Below, in pieces: positions 25,090 to 36,827 of a DNA stretch of 64,000 nt. Made by a program: the position numbers and the translations under genes. Numbering within the stretch: the first letter of the stretch is position 1; every line of letters starts with the position of its first letter. The stretch is from Cichorium intybus (Eukaryota; Streptophyta; Magnoliopsida; Asterales; Asteraceae), in assembly GCA_023525715.1 (NCBI GenBank), contig CM042009.1, positions 130,130,145 through 130,194,144 of the forward strand. Direction: 5' to 3'. A model generated the notes under the pieces. The model ran no database searches. It saw only the letters and a program-made list of their open reading frames with translations, and had not been told where the DNA came from.

Positions 25090-25710
25090 GATGATGAACA
25101 AGTATTATAAGGGCTTCTATGAATATGCTAAATCAGCAGGGCTGGATGTTGGTTCGCCAGTTGTACTTGATGTTATTATTGATGGAACAGTTCCAACAGG
25201 TAAGAGAAGTGTTCAAGTAAAAGTTAATTGTTTCTAATTTTAGTAAAAATAAATAAAATACTTTCTTTTGTGTTTGAGCTTGATCTATTTGTTGTTGAAA
25301 TACAGGGTCTGGGCTATCAAGTTCTAGAGCTTTTGTGTGCTCTTCTACAATTGCCATAATGGCTGCCCTCAATGTTAATCTTCCAAAGGTATTACACTGA
25401 TCTGTTTATTTTCAATGATAGTGATGAGTGTATTCATGTCTTTTTACAGACCGGTGATATTAAAGGTATTAAAAGTAGTTTTGCACTATTTGAAGTATGT
25501 TGTTATCAGTATACCGTATACTTTTCTGCAATTTAAAACAGTTTATGTGTTTTTATTTAATATTAATTATCAATGATATGTTTTGTCAAATACAAGGGAC
25601 TCTTTTGAAAATATGTTTGATAACAATTCTTTGTTTACTCCATGGCAGAAAGAAGTTGCTCAACTTACATGTGAGTGTGAAAGACACATTGGGACACAAT
25701 CTGAGGTGGA
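25090..25710 (+). pseudogene. Galactokinase gene fragment (three exons)
   Basis: Exon 1 (to about 25200) reads YYKGFYEYAKSAGLDVG and then LDVIIDGTVPTG. Exon 2 (about 25306-25390) reads GSGLSSSRAFVCSSTIAIMA; galactokinases have Ala where Arg stands, in the ATP-binding GLSSSAA motif. Exon 3 (from about 25649) reads KEVAQLTCECERHIGTQS. Introns have GT-AG ends. Right after GTQS, where galactokinase continues GGMDQAI, the sequence changes to unrelated residues (EVEFSSKYMGQKLHSG). The rest of the gene is absent. It is a piece of a GHMP kinase gene carried by the Helitron and cannot act as a kinase. Confidence 0.88.
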
Positions 25711-26189
25711 GTTTTCATCAAAATATATGGGTCAGAAACTTCATTCAGGTAACATCGTATATTTTATTTATTTATTTTGCATCATTCGAGTTGTATTTAT
25801 TTTTTTTAAAAACCATGGTTGTATGTACTTTCGTATTTTCCACTAAATATGCAAATAAACTTTAATCCTGAAAGAATGATAAGTAAAAGTTAAAGGATCA
25901 AAACTGTAATTATATAAAAGATCTAAAATGGTTGATATTTAAAACTATAGGGACTAAATTTATAATTATATAAATTAAAAAGTTAAGGGACTGAAATTGT
26001 AAATAACCAAATCTAAAAAAGGCATGTTCAAGGACCAAAAGTGTAATTATTTCAATAGTTTATTCTTCTACATCTATGCTAGGGGTTATGAGTGGTGTGT
26101 ACAAAGTACTTTCTGGAAACTTACGAGGGTTAAATTTGGTCATTTTATTTGCTTTCTTTGATGAAAAGAATATATTGTTTAGATAGAAA

Positions 26190-26680
26190 CAAGTGCATTG
26201 ATGTTACCATTGGTCAGATCTTGGACGGTTGAATTCTCCTCTATCCTTAAAAGTCTTGTGCAATCTGAAGATCCAGATGATTGGAGTATTAGAATGGTGG
26301 TATTTTGTCTAAATTTTAAAATATTTCATATTTATTAATGGAATTTGTACTCATATCTCACTTTTTTTTCACCATCAGACTCTAAAGTGCTTGGGACAAT
26401 TTGTTCAGAACTTTCCAAGTCTGGCAGAAAGTCAGTTCATGGGTAAGTTTGTCCATTGTCCCCTCTACCTAAATCATTTATTTTGTTGTTTATAAAACTT
26501 AAAAAAATTGTTTTTTTCCAGACGTTTTAGTTCCATTGTGGCAAAGATTTGTGTCATCTCTTGGTGTATATGAAATATCTTCAATTGAAGGAATTGAAGA
26601 TTTATATGAACGAAGATATGATTCTGATGGTTCAGATTTCAGAAACAAGCCTCGACTCCTTCATCATACAAGTAATAAAT
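26190..26680 (+). pseudogene. Importin-9-like gene fragment (three exons)
   Basis: Consecutive exon pieces read LVQSEDPDDWSIRM, then TLKCLGQFVQNFPSLAESQF, then LVPLWQRFVSSLGVYEISSI and YERRYDSDGS. These match plant importin-9 (an importin-beta family nuclear import receptor) in its HEAT-repeat region. Splice sites look conserved (26379 and 26521 acceptors). The upstream and downstream parts of this roughly 1000-residue protein are missing, so it is a captured fragment. Confidence 0.85.
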
Positions 26681-27264
26681 TTATCTGTATTTATAGATGT
26701 TGAATGACTTTGTGTTGAATTTAATGTTTAACCATTTGTTTTTATCTTTTTGTTTTGTGGGCAAAGACGTCACGGTATCGACTAAGAAACTGGGCAAACC
26801 TTGCCCTAACAAGATGTAAGAATTATAATGGGAGCATATTATCTAACTGTTTATAAAAAAATAAATGCTGAACTTCAGTTTCCAATTGTTTATACCAATT
26901 TTTACTTCATCCATTTGGTTTTCCCGTTTTCAATTATAATCAAATTATGTAAATTAATTAAAATTTGGGTTTGTGGTCTGACAGGTCCAGTTCCTTGAAG
27001 ATGAGAATTATTTGCTTGAAAGCAAGCATAAAGAACTCAAGCTTACCAAGTTTGTAAATTCTAACTGTTAATTACTTTTCTCAAGTATATTTAACTCTAC
27101 TTTGTGGAAACAAATCAGTGAAAGTATGTTGCTATTTCTTGTGTTTAACCTAAAGTTAAACATGGCAGTGATGTTTAAACAAATCAATATGAACTGGTTT
27201 CTTTGTATTTATCTTGAAATGTTTTGTATTTATTTGATGTTTTTTTTAATTTAATGCAGATTGA

Positions 27265-27630
27265 CATGGTTACCCTGTTAATGCCAAGGCAAAAAGTTGT
27301 CCAACATGTAAGGGCACTGGGACACTAAGTTCTTTTCTATAAGTTTCATATTAATTATGCCCCAAAGAATAAATTTAATGTTAATTTATTATTTTTTGGT
27401 TTTTATCCCTCCATTTATCGCTAGGTGCAGCTCTTGTAAAGGGTCAGATTGTATCATTAAGGTTTCATTTCTAGGATTAATGGAAATTTAAGTCAAAAAA
27501 AAAATTCCTTAGATGTAAATTAGATTAATTTCTCTTTAATCATTTCGTGCAGGAATATTGTACTTCTTGTGGCGGATCAGGTGTTGTTGAAGTTGTCAAC
27601 GAGGTTAAAATTCCAAAACCAGCAGGTTGG
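27265..27630 (+). pseudogene. DnaJ (Hsp40, GFA2-like) zinc-domain fragment
   Basis: Pieces read HGYPVNAKAKSCPTCKGTGT, then CSSCKGSDC, then EYCTSCGGSGVVEVVNEVKI. These are CxxCxGxG repeats of the DnaJ cysteine-rich domain followed by the start of the C-terminal domain. A TGA stands just before HGYP and the third repeat is damaged. The J domain is absent. It resembles mitochondrial DnaJ proteins of the GFA2 type, but paralogue identity is not certain. Confidence 0.75.
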
Positions 27631-27972
27631 TGTTAATTTTTCTATTAATTGACTTTAATAAATTTGTTATTATTTCTAAATGAAGAATCCATAAAAATGG
27701 GATAAATTCAAGAAATAGCAATGTAAATTCAATTATCATCTTCTTTTTCTTATTAGGACATTAATTATGCTTTAGTAAATCTAGATTTATGTGAAATTTG
27801 GTTTGTATTTGGATAGATCTTTGAAAGTACATTGCTGTAATAAGAAGCTACTTTCATTTCTTTTTATTGCAGCATTTTTCTTATTAAGTTATGGAATTTG
27901 AAAAATCTTTCCAACTATAGCATTGTATTTTGGAACCGGAAACAATATGCTGCTTTGGTGTGGATATCGTGC

Positions 27973-28002
27973 GGACCCGTGCGGAGCACGGGGTCCCACT
28001 AG
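27973..28002 (+). other. Helitron 3' terminal hairpin and CTAG end
   Basis: A 10-bp stem with a GGA loop and one bulged G (27973-27996) is followed by CACTAG (27997-28002) and then T at 28003. Confidence 0.85.
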
Positions 28003-28311
28003 TTTAATTCAAATTCTGATAGATTTTAATGTTTTGACATATTGAAATTCGTTCAAAAACCAACCAAAGTTCAAAAAATATAAATCGAAAATATTAATGC
28101 AAAACACCCAACTTGCCCGATGGCGACTTGTCGAGGGACATTCTTGTAATTTACCTTCTTCCCAAAACACAAAGTTTTCCCGCTCGTTTGAAAACCCAAA
28201 ATACTTTAAAAAAACCGCTAAAGTTTCAAGTTTCTCGTCTTTAGCTTCTGCAATTCCAACACCACTCTCACACTCCCTCTACCAGCCATCACCGAGAGAG
28301 AAGGAGAGCAA
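28003..28311 (+). promoter_or_regulatory. Upstream region and 5' leader of the chromomethylase gene
   Basis: Only 309 bp separate the Helitron end from the start codon. The stretch has AT-rich sequence and then CT-rich sequence (about 28230-28300) typical of plant 5' leaders. No TATA box can be placed with confidence. The core promoter is either in this short space or partly inside the Helitron. Confidence 0.5.
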
Positions 28312-29991
28312 ATGGCGAAAGGAATTAAGAGAGAACTGAAGCAGTCCGATGAAGCCATTGATTCTTCAGTTCCTTCTTCCGATTCAAAGCAATCGTCTCG
28401 GTCAAAGAAATCCAAAACCTCTCCAGCTGCCTCAGCCGCAGTCGATGATGACACCTACTTCACCGAAAAACCAGTTCTGGCTGATGAAACCATTGTTTCG
28501 GCGGTACCTTCTTCCGATTCCAAACAATCGTCTCGTTCAAAGAAATCCAAGACCTCTCCAGCCGCCGCCGCCGCAGCTGACGACGACACCCGCTTCATCG
28601 GAAAACCGGTTCCTGCTGATGAAGCCAGAAAACGATGGCCTCATCGCTACGAATCCAAGGTGCATTTTTTAGAGAATCACATTTTTGTTAATTGCGTTTG
28701 TACGTTTTCTTCTAATCACATGTAAATGTTGTATTATTGACAATTACAGAAGAGAGTGAAGGTCGTAGCTTCACCAAACGGGTGAGATTTCTTCACTGTC
28801 TACTACTTTTTGTGCGTAACTACTTAAAAACAGTGCAATAAAAGCTTTAGGATTTTAAAAATATAAGCCTAGAGCCCTAGAGTGCTTTTCAAATCAACAA
28901 ATTACACTGACATTTCGCATTTTTTCCCTTTATTTACATATTTCTCCCAATATAATACTTTTAGTTAGTGCATTCAGTTACATAATCATCTATCAGCTAA
29001 GTAGTTACAAAGAAAACACTTGATACTTAAAAGTCACACATTTACCCTAATGTTTGAAATTAGGTAACACTATATCTGTGTTATTTTTTGTTGTGACAGT
29101 GAACTGGATGGAAATGAGATTGTTCAAGCCAAGTGCCATTATACCAAAGCTGTGATTGATGGTGTTACTTTTGATCTTTATGATGATGCATTTGTCAAAG
29201 TAAGTCTTTTCTTGTCCATCATTTGGTAGTTTATCTGCAATTATATGTTTCTATATGAATAACAAACTCACAAAAAGTTTGCATACTTCTTATATATTAT
29301 TTTTGATTGATTCTTTCAGGCTGAAGAAGGGCATCCAGATTTTATTGCTAGAATTGTGGAGATGTTTGAAACCATTGATAAAGAACTCTATTGGTCAGCT
29401 CAATGGTTTTTTAGAGCAGAAGATACAGTAAGATTTTACTTGTAAAAAACTTGAAATATCATAAACCTTTTTGTTTGTTATCCACACTAAAAGTACGTTA
29501 CCATTTTCAGGTAATAAAAAGTCAAGCTCATCTTATTGACAAAAGAAGAGTGTTTTATTCTGAAATGAAAGATGACAATCCACTTGATAGCATTGTGTCA
29601 AAAGTCAAAATTGTTCAACTTCCTCCAAATGTATCCATACCTTTCTTACCCTCTTATTATATTCTTTTTTATCACAAACTTCTATATATATATAAATATT
29701 GAAAATCTTGATTATCAATGATGTAATGTAACAGGTGTAGGGGTGCAAACGAGCCGAGCCGAGCCCGAGCCTGGCCAAGCTCGGCTCGGGCTCGTTAAAA
29801 AATATACAGGGCTCGGCTCGGGCTCGGCTCGTTACGAGCTTTATGGACCCAAGCTCGGCTCGGGCTCGTTAAGAAATATATAGGCTCGGCTCGGGCTCGG
29901 GCTCGGCTCGTTTAATTTTTAACAAGCCTAAACGAGCTTAAGCTCGGCTCGAGCTCGTTAAGAAGCTCGTTTACTCTAATGATTAAATACG

Positions 29992-30077
<86 letters not shown>

Positions 30078-33000
30078 TATTATATATAGGCTCGTTTAGG
30101 GCTCGCGAGCCTAATCGAGCTTGGTGACACAGGCTCGGCTCGGGCTCGTTTAATAAACGAGCCTTATATTTAAGCTCGGGCTCGGCTCGGGCTCGTTTAA
30201 AATCGGTCTCGAGCCGAGCTTTTATCGAGCCGGTCCCGGGTAGCTCACGAGCCGGCTCGGCTCATTTGCACCCCTAAACAGGTGGACATAGCTGAAAAAG
30301 AGAAGGCACTTTCATCTTATGATCTTTACTATGATATGCAATATTCAAAGCCAGTTACATTTACAACCCTACAAAAAGGTCCATACTTTTACAAATAAAT
30401 ACCTTTTTTATATCTTTATATATCACTTGAATGTACACATATGATTTATATATTGATTAAGATAATTTGTCCATGCATAATATGGGAAAATTTATATGTA
30501 TCTAATGAACCTTACTTTGCTCTATTTTGCAGAAAATTCAATTACAAAAAGTGATGAGTCATCACTAATTTCAAATGACTCTACCTCAAACGGTGTAGTA
30601 GAGAAAAAAAGCAATAAAATTGCAAAAAAAACTAAAATTAATGAATTTCAAGATTCTCAAATGACATTATTGGACTTGTATGCTGGTTGTGGTGGTATGT
30701 CAACTGGACTTTGTTATGGCACAAATATATCCGGTGTAAAACTTGTCACAGTAAGTCATTGACCTAATCTTTGACTTTTTATTTCCATATGAATTTCAAC
30801 TTAAATTTTTATAATATGTTTATTTGAAATAATACAGAAATGGGCAGTTGACATTAATCCACACGCGTGTGAAAGTTTGAAGATAAACCATAGTGAAACT
30901 CATGTGAGAAATGAAGCAGCTGAAGATTTTTTATGTTTAATAAAAGAATGGGAAATTTTTTGTAAAGATTTTGGTTTATTGGGTTCACATCGTGATGAAA
31001 ATATAAATATGAAATCTGAAGAAGAATCAGATTCTGAAGAAAATGAAGAAAAACCGAATCCTTCTGATGATGAATTTGAAGTGGGAAAATTGTTAGCTGT
31101 TTGTTATGGTGATCCAAATAAAGTCAATAAGAAAAAACTACATTTCAAGGTATGCATTGTTTTATTAAATTTATAATCTTTATGATGATCCAAAAAAGTC
31201 AATATTAAAATAATGTATAAGAATTTACAAGCTTTATTTAAACAACATTTTGTTGTAATTTGTTAGTCCCATTTTTTACTAAATGTTTATTGGGTTTTGT
31301 TTTTTGTACAGTTAACCCCTTTATTAAGTAATAATTTATTTTACCCCTCCTCATTATGTTTAACACTCGAATCTTTATTATTATTTTTTGACTAATTGAT
31401 ATCTTTCATTTAATCTGCAATATTAAATTTGTAAAGGTCATATAGCGTTTTTCTTTTTTGTAATATTTATAACTATATATGTAATACTTTTATCATCTTT
31501 TATATTTTCACAAAAAAATCCAACTTATCTATCTTTTTTAATTTCACGTATTGTAATATATTTATTTTATAAAACACTTTTTTTCAAGTAATATTCCGTT
31601 TTAAAAGTATGACACGTGCTTAAAAGATAACAAATTAAACAATATGATTTACAAAACATTTCACAAAGAAAAAGATCAATTAGTTAATTTAAGAAAAAAG
31701 CTTTTGAAAATGCTTAATATGATAATAAGTTTTTGTTAATTTGATATAGGTAAGATGGAAGGGCTATGGTCCTAGCTACGATACTTGGGAGCCATTTGAT
31801 GGTTTAAGGTACCCTTTTATGTCATTTTCCACCCCAATAAATCTTTTTCTAAAAAAAATTAATATCCACGTCAGTAAATAATTATCCTTTTTCATTATAG
31901 CAATTGCATGGACTCTATAAAAGAATTTGTGAGTAAAGGATACCAATCAAGACTCTTACCTCTTCCCGTAAGTAACTTTTTTCATTTTTATTTTCACTTT
32001 AATTATAAAAGATGAATGACCGTTGACTATGTTGACCAGGGTGACGTGGACTTCATATGTGGGGGTCCACCATGTCAAGGAATAAGCGGTCATAACCGGT
32101 TTAGAAACTACACGGATCCATTAAAAGATCCGAAAAACCATCAACTTGTTGTGTACATGGATATAATCGAATTTTTAAAACCGAAATTTGTTTTGATGGA
32201 AAATGTTTGTGACATTGTGAAATTTGCGGATGGAATTTTGGGATTTTATGCGGTCGGACGTTTAATTTCCATGAATTATCAAACGCGATTAGGAATAATG
32301 GCCGCAGGATCTTACGGTGTTCCTCAATGTCGGTTGAGAGTTTTTCTTTGGGGTGCTAATACTATGATGGTACGTTTTTATAATTTAAAAAAAAAGTGTG
32401 TAATTGAAGACGGAATGGAATTGAGCATTCCATTCCAATGTTATTTTGTAACAATCTCTTATCCAACAGAATTTACCTCAATTTCCTTTACCAACACATG
32501 AGGTTGTCGGGAGAGGAGTTGTTCCAGTTGAATTCAAGGTCTGTATAGTAATTTCACATGTAAAAGTTTTTTCGTAAATATATTAATTACAAAATACATT
32601 TTTTTATTTTTTTAATGTCAGGATTGTATCGTTGGATCTGATACTGACAAGTCGTTAAAGTTAGAAAAAAGCATATTGCTAGGTGACGCAATTTCAGATT
32701 TACCTGAGGTAATTTAATTTCTTTAAATCATGCAATTAAATATATTTTGAAAATAAGTCAAATATATTTATTTAAATTTAGGTTACAAACTACAACGGAA
32801 AAGATGAAATGGAATATACAGGCGCCGCACGTACAAGTTATCAGAAATTCATCCGAATGAGAAAACAAGGTGAATTTACAAATTAACAATTCATTTCTGA
32901 ATTTTAATAATTTGTTTTTTTATATAAATTATAACCATGTTTCATTTTTTACAGCTTTAGGAAAAGATTCATCAAAAAGGAAAATGCTTTATGATCATAG

Positions 33001-34829
33001 ACCATTGGAATTAAATGAAGATGATTATGCTCGAGTTTGCCAAATCCCAAAAATAAAGGTTCAATTTTTTTTTTCATTAATGTCAAATGAACATATGTTT
33101 TTATTATAAATAGTTTTTTATTTGAACTTGATAATTTTCATGTATACAGGGAGCAAACTTTAGGGATTTACCAGGGGTAAAAGTTGGTAAAAACAACAAA
33201 GTAGAATGGGATCTTTCAATTGAAAGAGTCATGTTACCTTCAGGAAAACCTTTGGTACTACTATTTAAATATAAAATCTATCTGGATTATCAAAGGGAAA
33301 GTTATAAAAAAAAACCTATTATATTTTGGACAATTTTGCATTTTAATCACTAATTTTTTTATATATTTTTTAAAATTTGCCATTTTGGCAAGTTATACCC
33401 ATGATTTTTTTGACCATGGTCAAAATAGTCAATTCAAAACTTTTAAGGCTTGATTGGTAAAAATGAAATATAAATAGTTAAATTGCAAATTTGTCAAAAG
33501 TATAACGTTTTTTTTTTTTTTTTTTGTAGTTTGCTCTTTATTATATAACAAAATTCCAATTATACCATAAGATATAAAAATTTCTCTGATTATATCTTAC
33601 TTAATGATACAGGTTCCAAATTATGCTATGACCTTTGTCGGTGGAACTTCAAAAAAGTATATATTTTTTTTCATTTTTCATTTTTTTATGTTTGTGATTT
33701 TGGTTGCTATAATCTTTTAATTCAACAAAAAAAAAAAAAAAACAGGCCATTTGGTCGTTTGGGCATGGATGATGTGGTCAAAACTGTAGTTGGTAGAGCC
33801 GAGCCACACAATCAGGTTCATAATTTTTTTTACCCCATTAAAAATTATTTCAAAATTATAATATTAAGTTTTTTTAATTTTTAATTTTTTTTCTTGATAG
33901 GTGTTACTTCATCCTAATCAAGATAGAGTACTTACAATTCGCGAAAATGCACGTTTGCAAGGGTTTCCTGATCACTATAAACTTTGTGGGCCTGTTAAAG
34001 AGAGGTAATAAATAATATTATTATTATTTAAAAACCATGAAGAATTTTTTGTAACTATCAAAGTCATGAGTCATGATCTTTTTGATATATTTGTTCCTAA
34101 AATTTGGTCTATGATTTAATAAAATTGAGGTTTTGAACAATTTTTGAAGAGATAGATGCAAAAAGATTGTCATACTTTGCTCTTTTTTGTTTTTTTTTAA
34201 TAATGAACATTGTATTTTAAAAAAATATAGCTAATTATAGCAGTGTTATCCAAAACAAAAAAAATTATTTGCTAATAGGAAAAAGAACAAAAGTAAAAGC
34301 TCAATGCTATAAATGGACAGATTTTATCAAATATGATGTTTCAATAAGAAAAAAAAAACTGAAAGTACAAAAGTTGTAAGAGAGAAATGAAAGTATGTTG
34401 CTATTTCTTGCATTTAACCCATATTTTCAAAAATTACTCATTCTTTGTAATGTGTTTAAACTTGTAAGCTATCTGTTTTTTAATATAAAAAATAAAACTT
34501 TTTCTTGTTAAGTCGCTCTGTTAAAAAATTTTACCCTCATTTATTTGTTATTAATATTTCCTCAAATGTCGTGACGTTTTCTTAACTATTTTAAAACATT
34601 ATTTATTATTATAATAAAAAAACAGGTTTAAATATGTTATTGTTTTGATTTTTGTTTCAGGTATTTGCAAATTGGAAATGCGGTTGCATTTTCTGTATCA
34701 ACAGCATTGGGGTATGCATTAGGGAAGGCGGTCAAAGGGGTTTATAGCAGTCAACCGTTGACTCTCCCGGTCAAATTTCCTGATTGTTTAGGTCAACTGT
34801 CTTCACTAGAGTCACAAGAATCAGAATGA
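28312..34829 (+). CDS. CMT3: Chromomethylase, CMT3-type DNA (cytosine-5) methyltransferase
   Basis: A plant nuclear enzyme that methylates cytosine in CHG context, guided by H3K9 methylation. Twenty exons join in one frame (876 residues; Arabidopsis CMT3 is 839): 28312-28659, 28750-28781, 29100-29199, 29320-29427, 29511-29630, 30282-30378, 30533-30750, 30838-31149, 31750-31808, 31901-31967, 32040-32369, 32470-32538, 32622-32708, 32782-32869, 32955-33058, 33150-33254, 33613-33656, 33746-33815, 33901-34004, 34661-34829. All introns are GT-AG. There is a BAH domain at about residues 125-240, methyltransferase motif I (DLYAGCGG, 316-323), a chromodomain (about 420-487), catalytic PPCQ (Cys499), ENV (541-543), QCRLR (583-587), [10 protein letters not shown] and IGNAV. 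A chromodomain between motifs I and IV defines chromomethylases. The length and short N terminus favour CMT3 over CMT2. A MITE sits at the end of intron 5, and residues 13-102 hold a tandem duplication. Confidence 0.95.
28348..28617 (+). repeat. 135-bp tandem duplication in chromomethylase exon 1
   Basis: Two 45-codon units (residues 13-57 and 58-102) both carry [20 protein letters not shown] followed by DDDT and KPV-ADE. The second unit keeps the frame. The unit is Ser/Lys-rich and disordered, possibly with a nuclear localisation signal (SRSKKSK). Confidence 0.9.
29730..29737. repeat. Target duplication of the hAT MITE, upstream copy (with splice acceptor)
   Basis: AACAGGTG, repeated at 30277-30284. 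It contains an intact CAG|GTG acceptor. Confidence 0.9.
29738..30276. mobile_element. hAT-type MITE in intron 5 of the chromomethylase
   Basis: A 539-bp insertion with terminal inverted repeats TAGGGGTGCAAACGAGCCG and CGGCTCATTTGCACCCCTA (one mismatch) and an 8-bp target duplication, both typical of hAT elements. The body is made of degenerate GGCTCGGCTCGGGCTCG repeats and a (TA)n run at about 29999-30070. There is no coding capacity. Confidence 0.9.
30277..30284. repeat. Target duplication of the hAT MITE, downstream copy (with the acceptor of exon 6)
   Basis: AACAGGTG. The acceptor AG ends at 30281 and exon 6 begins GTGGAC at 30282. Confidence 0.9.
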
Positions 34830-35089
34830 TAACAACTAAATTTGGTCAAACACGTGCTTATTTGACTGTATTAATTATGTGATATTCTTATTGAGTGTAA
34901 TTTAACGTTGACTTTTCTAGCATGATTTAGGTGTACTTTAGTAAAAATGAGTTTAGTGTAGTGTTGAGGTATTCTGTGTAACTTATTGACAAAAAGGTAA
35001 TCACCGACAAATTGAATATGGTCTTTGTTTATGATTTTAAAATGTGGACCAAACTTGCAATTTTGAGTAAAGGATTGGGACTATATCTA
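34830..35089 (+). other. 3' untranslated region and flank of the chromomethylase gene
   Basis: AT-rich sequence after the TGA at 34827-34829. No single polyadenylation signal can be chosen. Confidence 0.5.
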
Positions 35090-35860
35090 TAATGAAATAC
35101 AAACTTAAGGATGACATTGTGACAAAGCTTCCGTTCTTGTTAATGGCTCAGATCTGACTTCTGAGTTTGACATTAGGCGGTGAAGTTAGACAAGGTGACC
35201 TTTTGATGTCTTTTCTTTTCGTGCTTGCTATGGAAGGCCTTAAGGTTTCCCTTAAGGAGGCTTGCAAAAAAATTATTTATAACGGTATTCAACTTGCTAT
35301 TATAGTGATATGTCTATTTCTCATCTTTTATATGCAGACGATGTCACTTTCGATGGAGAATCCCATTGAAGGTAAATTGTTTTATATGCCGTTTTGTGCA
35401 AAATCGAATTCCTTTAGCCGAGAATCTAGCTTTCCAGTGGTGTGAGGTTGGAAAATTGTTCATGCCCCTATTGCGAGTTGGTCCCTAAGAGCCTGAATCA
35501 CTCATTCTTTGAGTGTGCGTCCACTCATGATTTGTGGAGCAGGATTACAAACTTGTATGTGTGCAATGGGCTCTCACCGAACGTAAGGAAACTGAAAATG
35601 AGTCTGATGTATGCTATTATTTGGTTTATATAGAAGGTGAGAAATGGGAAAATTTTCAAGAAGATTCCTATTAATGTTGATAGAATGGCGGATGAGATTC
35701 AATTAAGTGTTTATAATTGGCTCAAGTTTAGAGATAATTATCGTTTTAGTTGGAAAGATTGACTTTGTAATCCTTATAATTGTATGTTGGTAACTCTTGT
35801 TTTTCTTCCCTAGCTTCTTGCTAGCCTTTTATAAAATCGTCTATCGTTCTAAAAAAAACA
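35090..35860 (+). mobile_element. Truncated LINE (L1-type) fragment
   Basis: The + strand carries the end of a non-LTR reverse transcriptase (GGEVRQGDLLMSFLFVLAM near 35180, a damaged version of the GVRQGDPLSPFLF motif, then a YADD-like 'atgcagacgatgtc' near 35330). This is followed directly by a zf-RVT-like segment (CPYCELVPKSLNHSFFECAS, then LWSRI) at 35460-35560, and an A-rich end near 35851-35862. The 5' part is missing and the part between RT and the zinc segment is deleted. Confidence 0.8.
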
Positions 35861-35862
35861 AA

Positions 35863-36736
35863 ACATTGGGATTTTTGTTGAAATAATCCATTTAATTAGT
35901 CTAGTGGGTATATTCATATTTACTTGGGAGTTTTTTCTACACTCCATTCTACTTTCAAATTACACCCTAGTCTAGAATTTGATCATTTTTCATTGGTACA
36001 TTCAACTTTTCTCTAAAAATTATCAGTGTCTAGTTGATATCATTACATTGCATTTTAACTAAAATATATTAATTAATATCATTACATTGCAGTTTAACTA
36101 GAATATATTAGACTAAAGTGTATTTAACATCCCTATTATTTCATTTAAGAAATATACACCACTTTATTATTTATATTATTATTATTATTATTTAAATAAA
36201 GTATATATAAAATTAGATTAATTAAAAAAATAGCACATTAATGAACTAAAGAAAATAAAATAGACTAATAAATTTAAATAAAAATTACATTTACTTATAT
36301 TTCTTTTTCGAATTTCTCTCTTCACCACTACCCAGGTTTTGAGGTCCTCCGACGACGCAAGTTCTTTGGTTGACATCCTCAAGATGTTCATATCATTGAG
36401 GAGTTCTTGTTCACGTCTCGTCGACTTCATCATTCACGCAACTTCTTTTTTAATCTCTATTTCTTTTTGAAGTGCAAGATGTTCCTTTAACCCCACCAAC
36501 CGGTTGTCGACGAGGTTCTTTCGATGTAAGCTCTTTGACATTATTGTTGAGGTTGATTTCAGTACAACCATTCAAAGTTTGCGTGTAATCGTTTGATACA
36601 GATATTTGTTAGATCCGATTGATTAGGTAAGTACGTTTGGCCTAAGTGCCCATTTTGAGAACTTCCAAAGCTTTCAAACGGGTAAACTATTTATTACTGG
36701 ATAGCGACATTTAAAATGTCAAAATCCATTCTACCA

Positions 36737-36827
<91 letters not shown>

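Larger units (their letters stand above)
23756..28002 (+). mobile_element. Non-autonomous Helitron with captured exons of several genes
   Basis: The 3' end has a hairpin (GGACCCGTGC, loop, GCACGGGGTCC, one bulge) at 27973-27996 followed by CACTAG and a T, the classic Helitron end. The proposed 5' end TCTATTAATTAAATAGCG closely resembles the 5' end of a second element in this window (TCTTATAATTAAATTGCG on the - strand at 63122), which supports both. The base before the 5' TC is C instead of the usual A. No Rep/helicase is present. All recognised gene fragments lie in the same sense as the element. Confidence 0.75.

Noticed and set aside
25090..27630. Functional galactokinase, importin-9 and DnaJ genes
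   Set aside because: Each is only a few exons, with missing ends and some damage, all inside one Helitron.
31750..31967. Chromodomain taken as a chromovirus integrase fragment
   Set aside because: It is in frame between methyltransferase motifs I and IV of the chromomethylase, which is the standard arrangement for this family.
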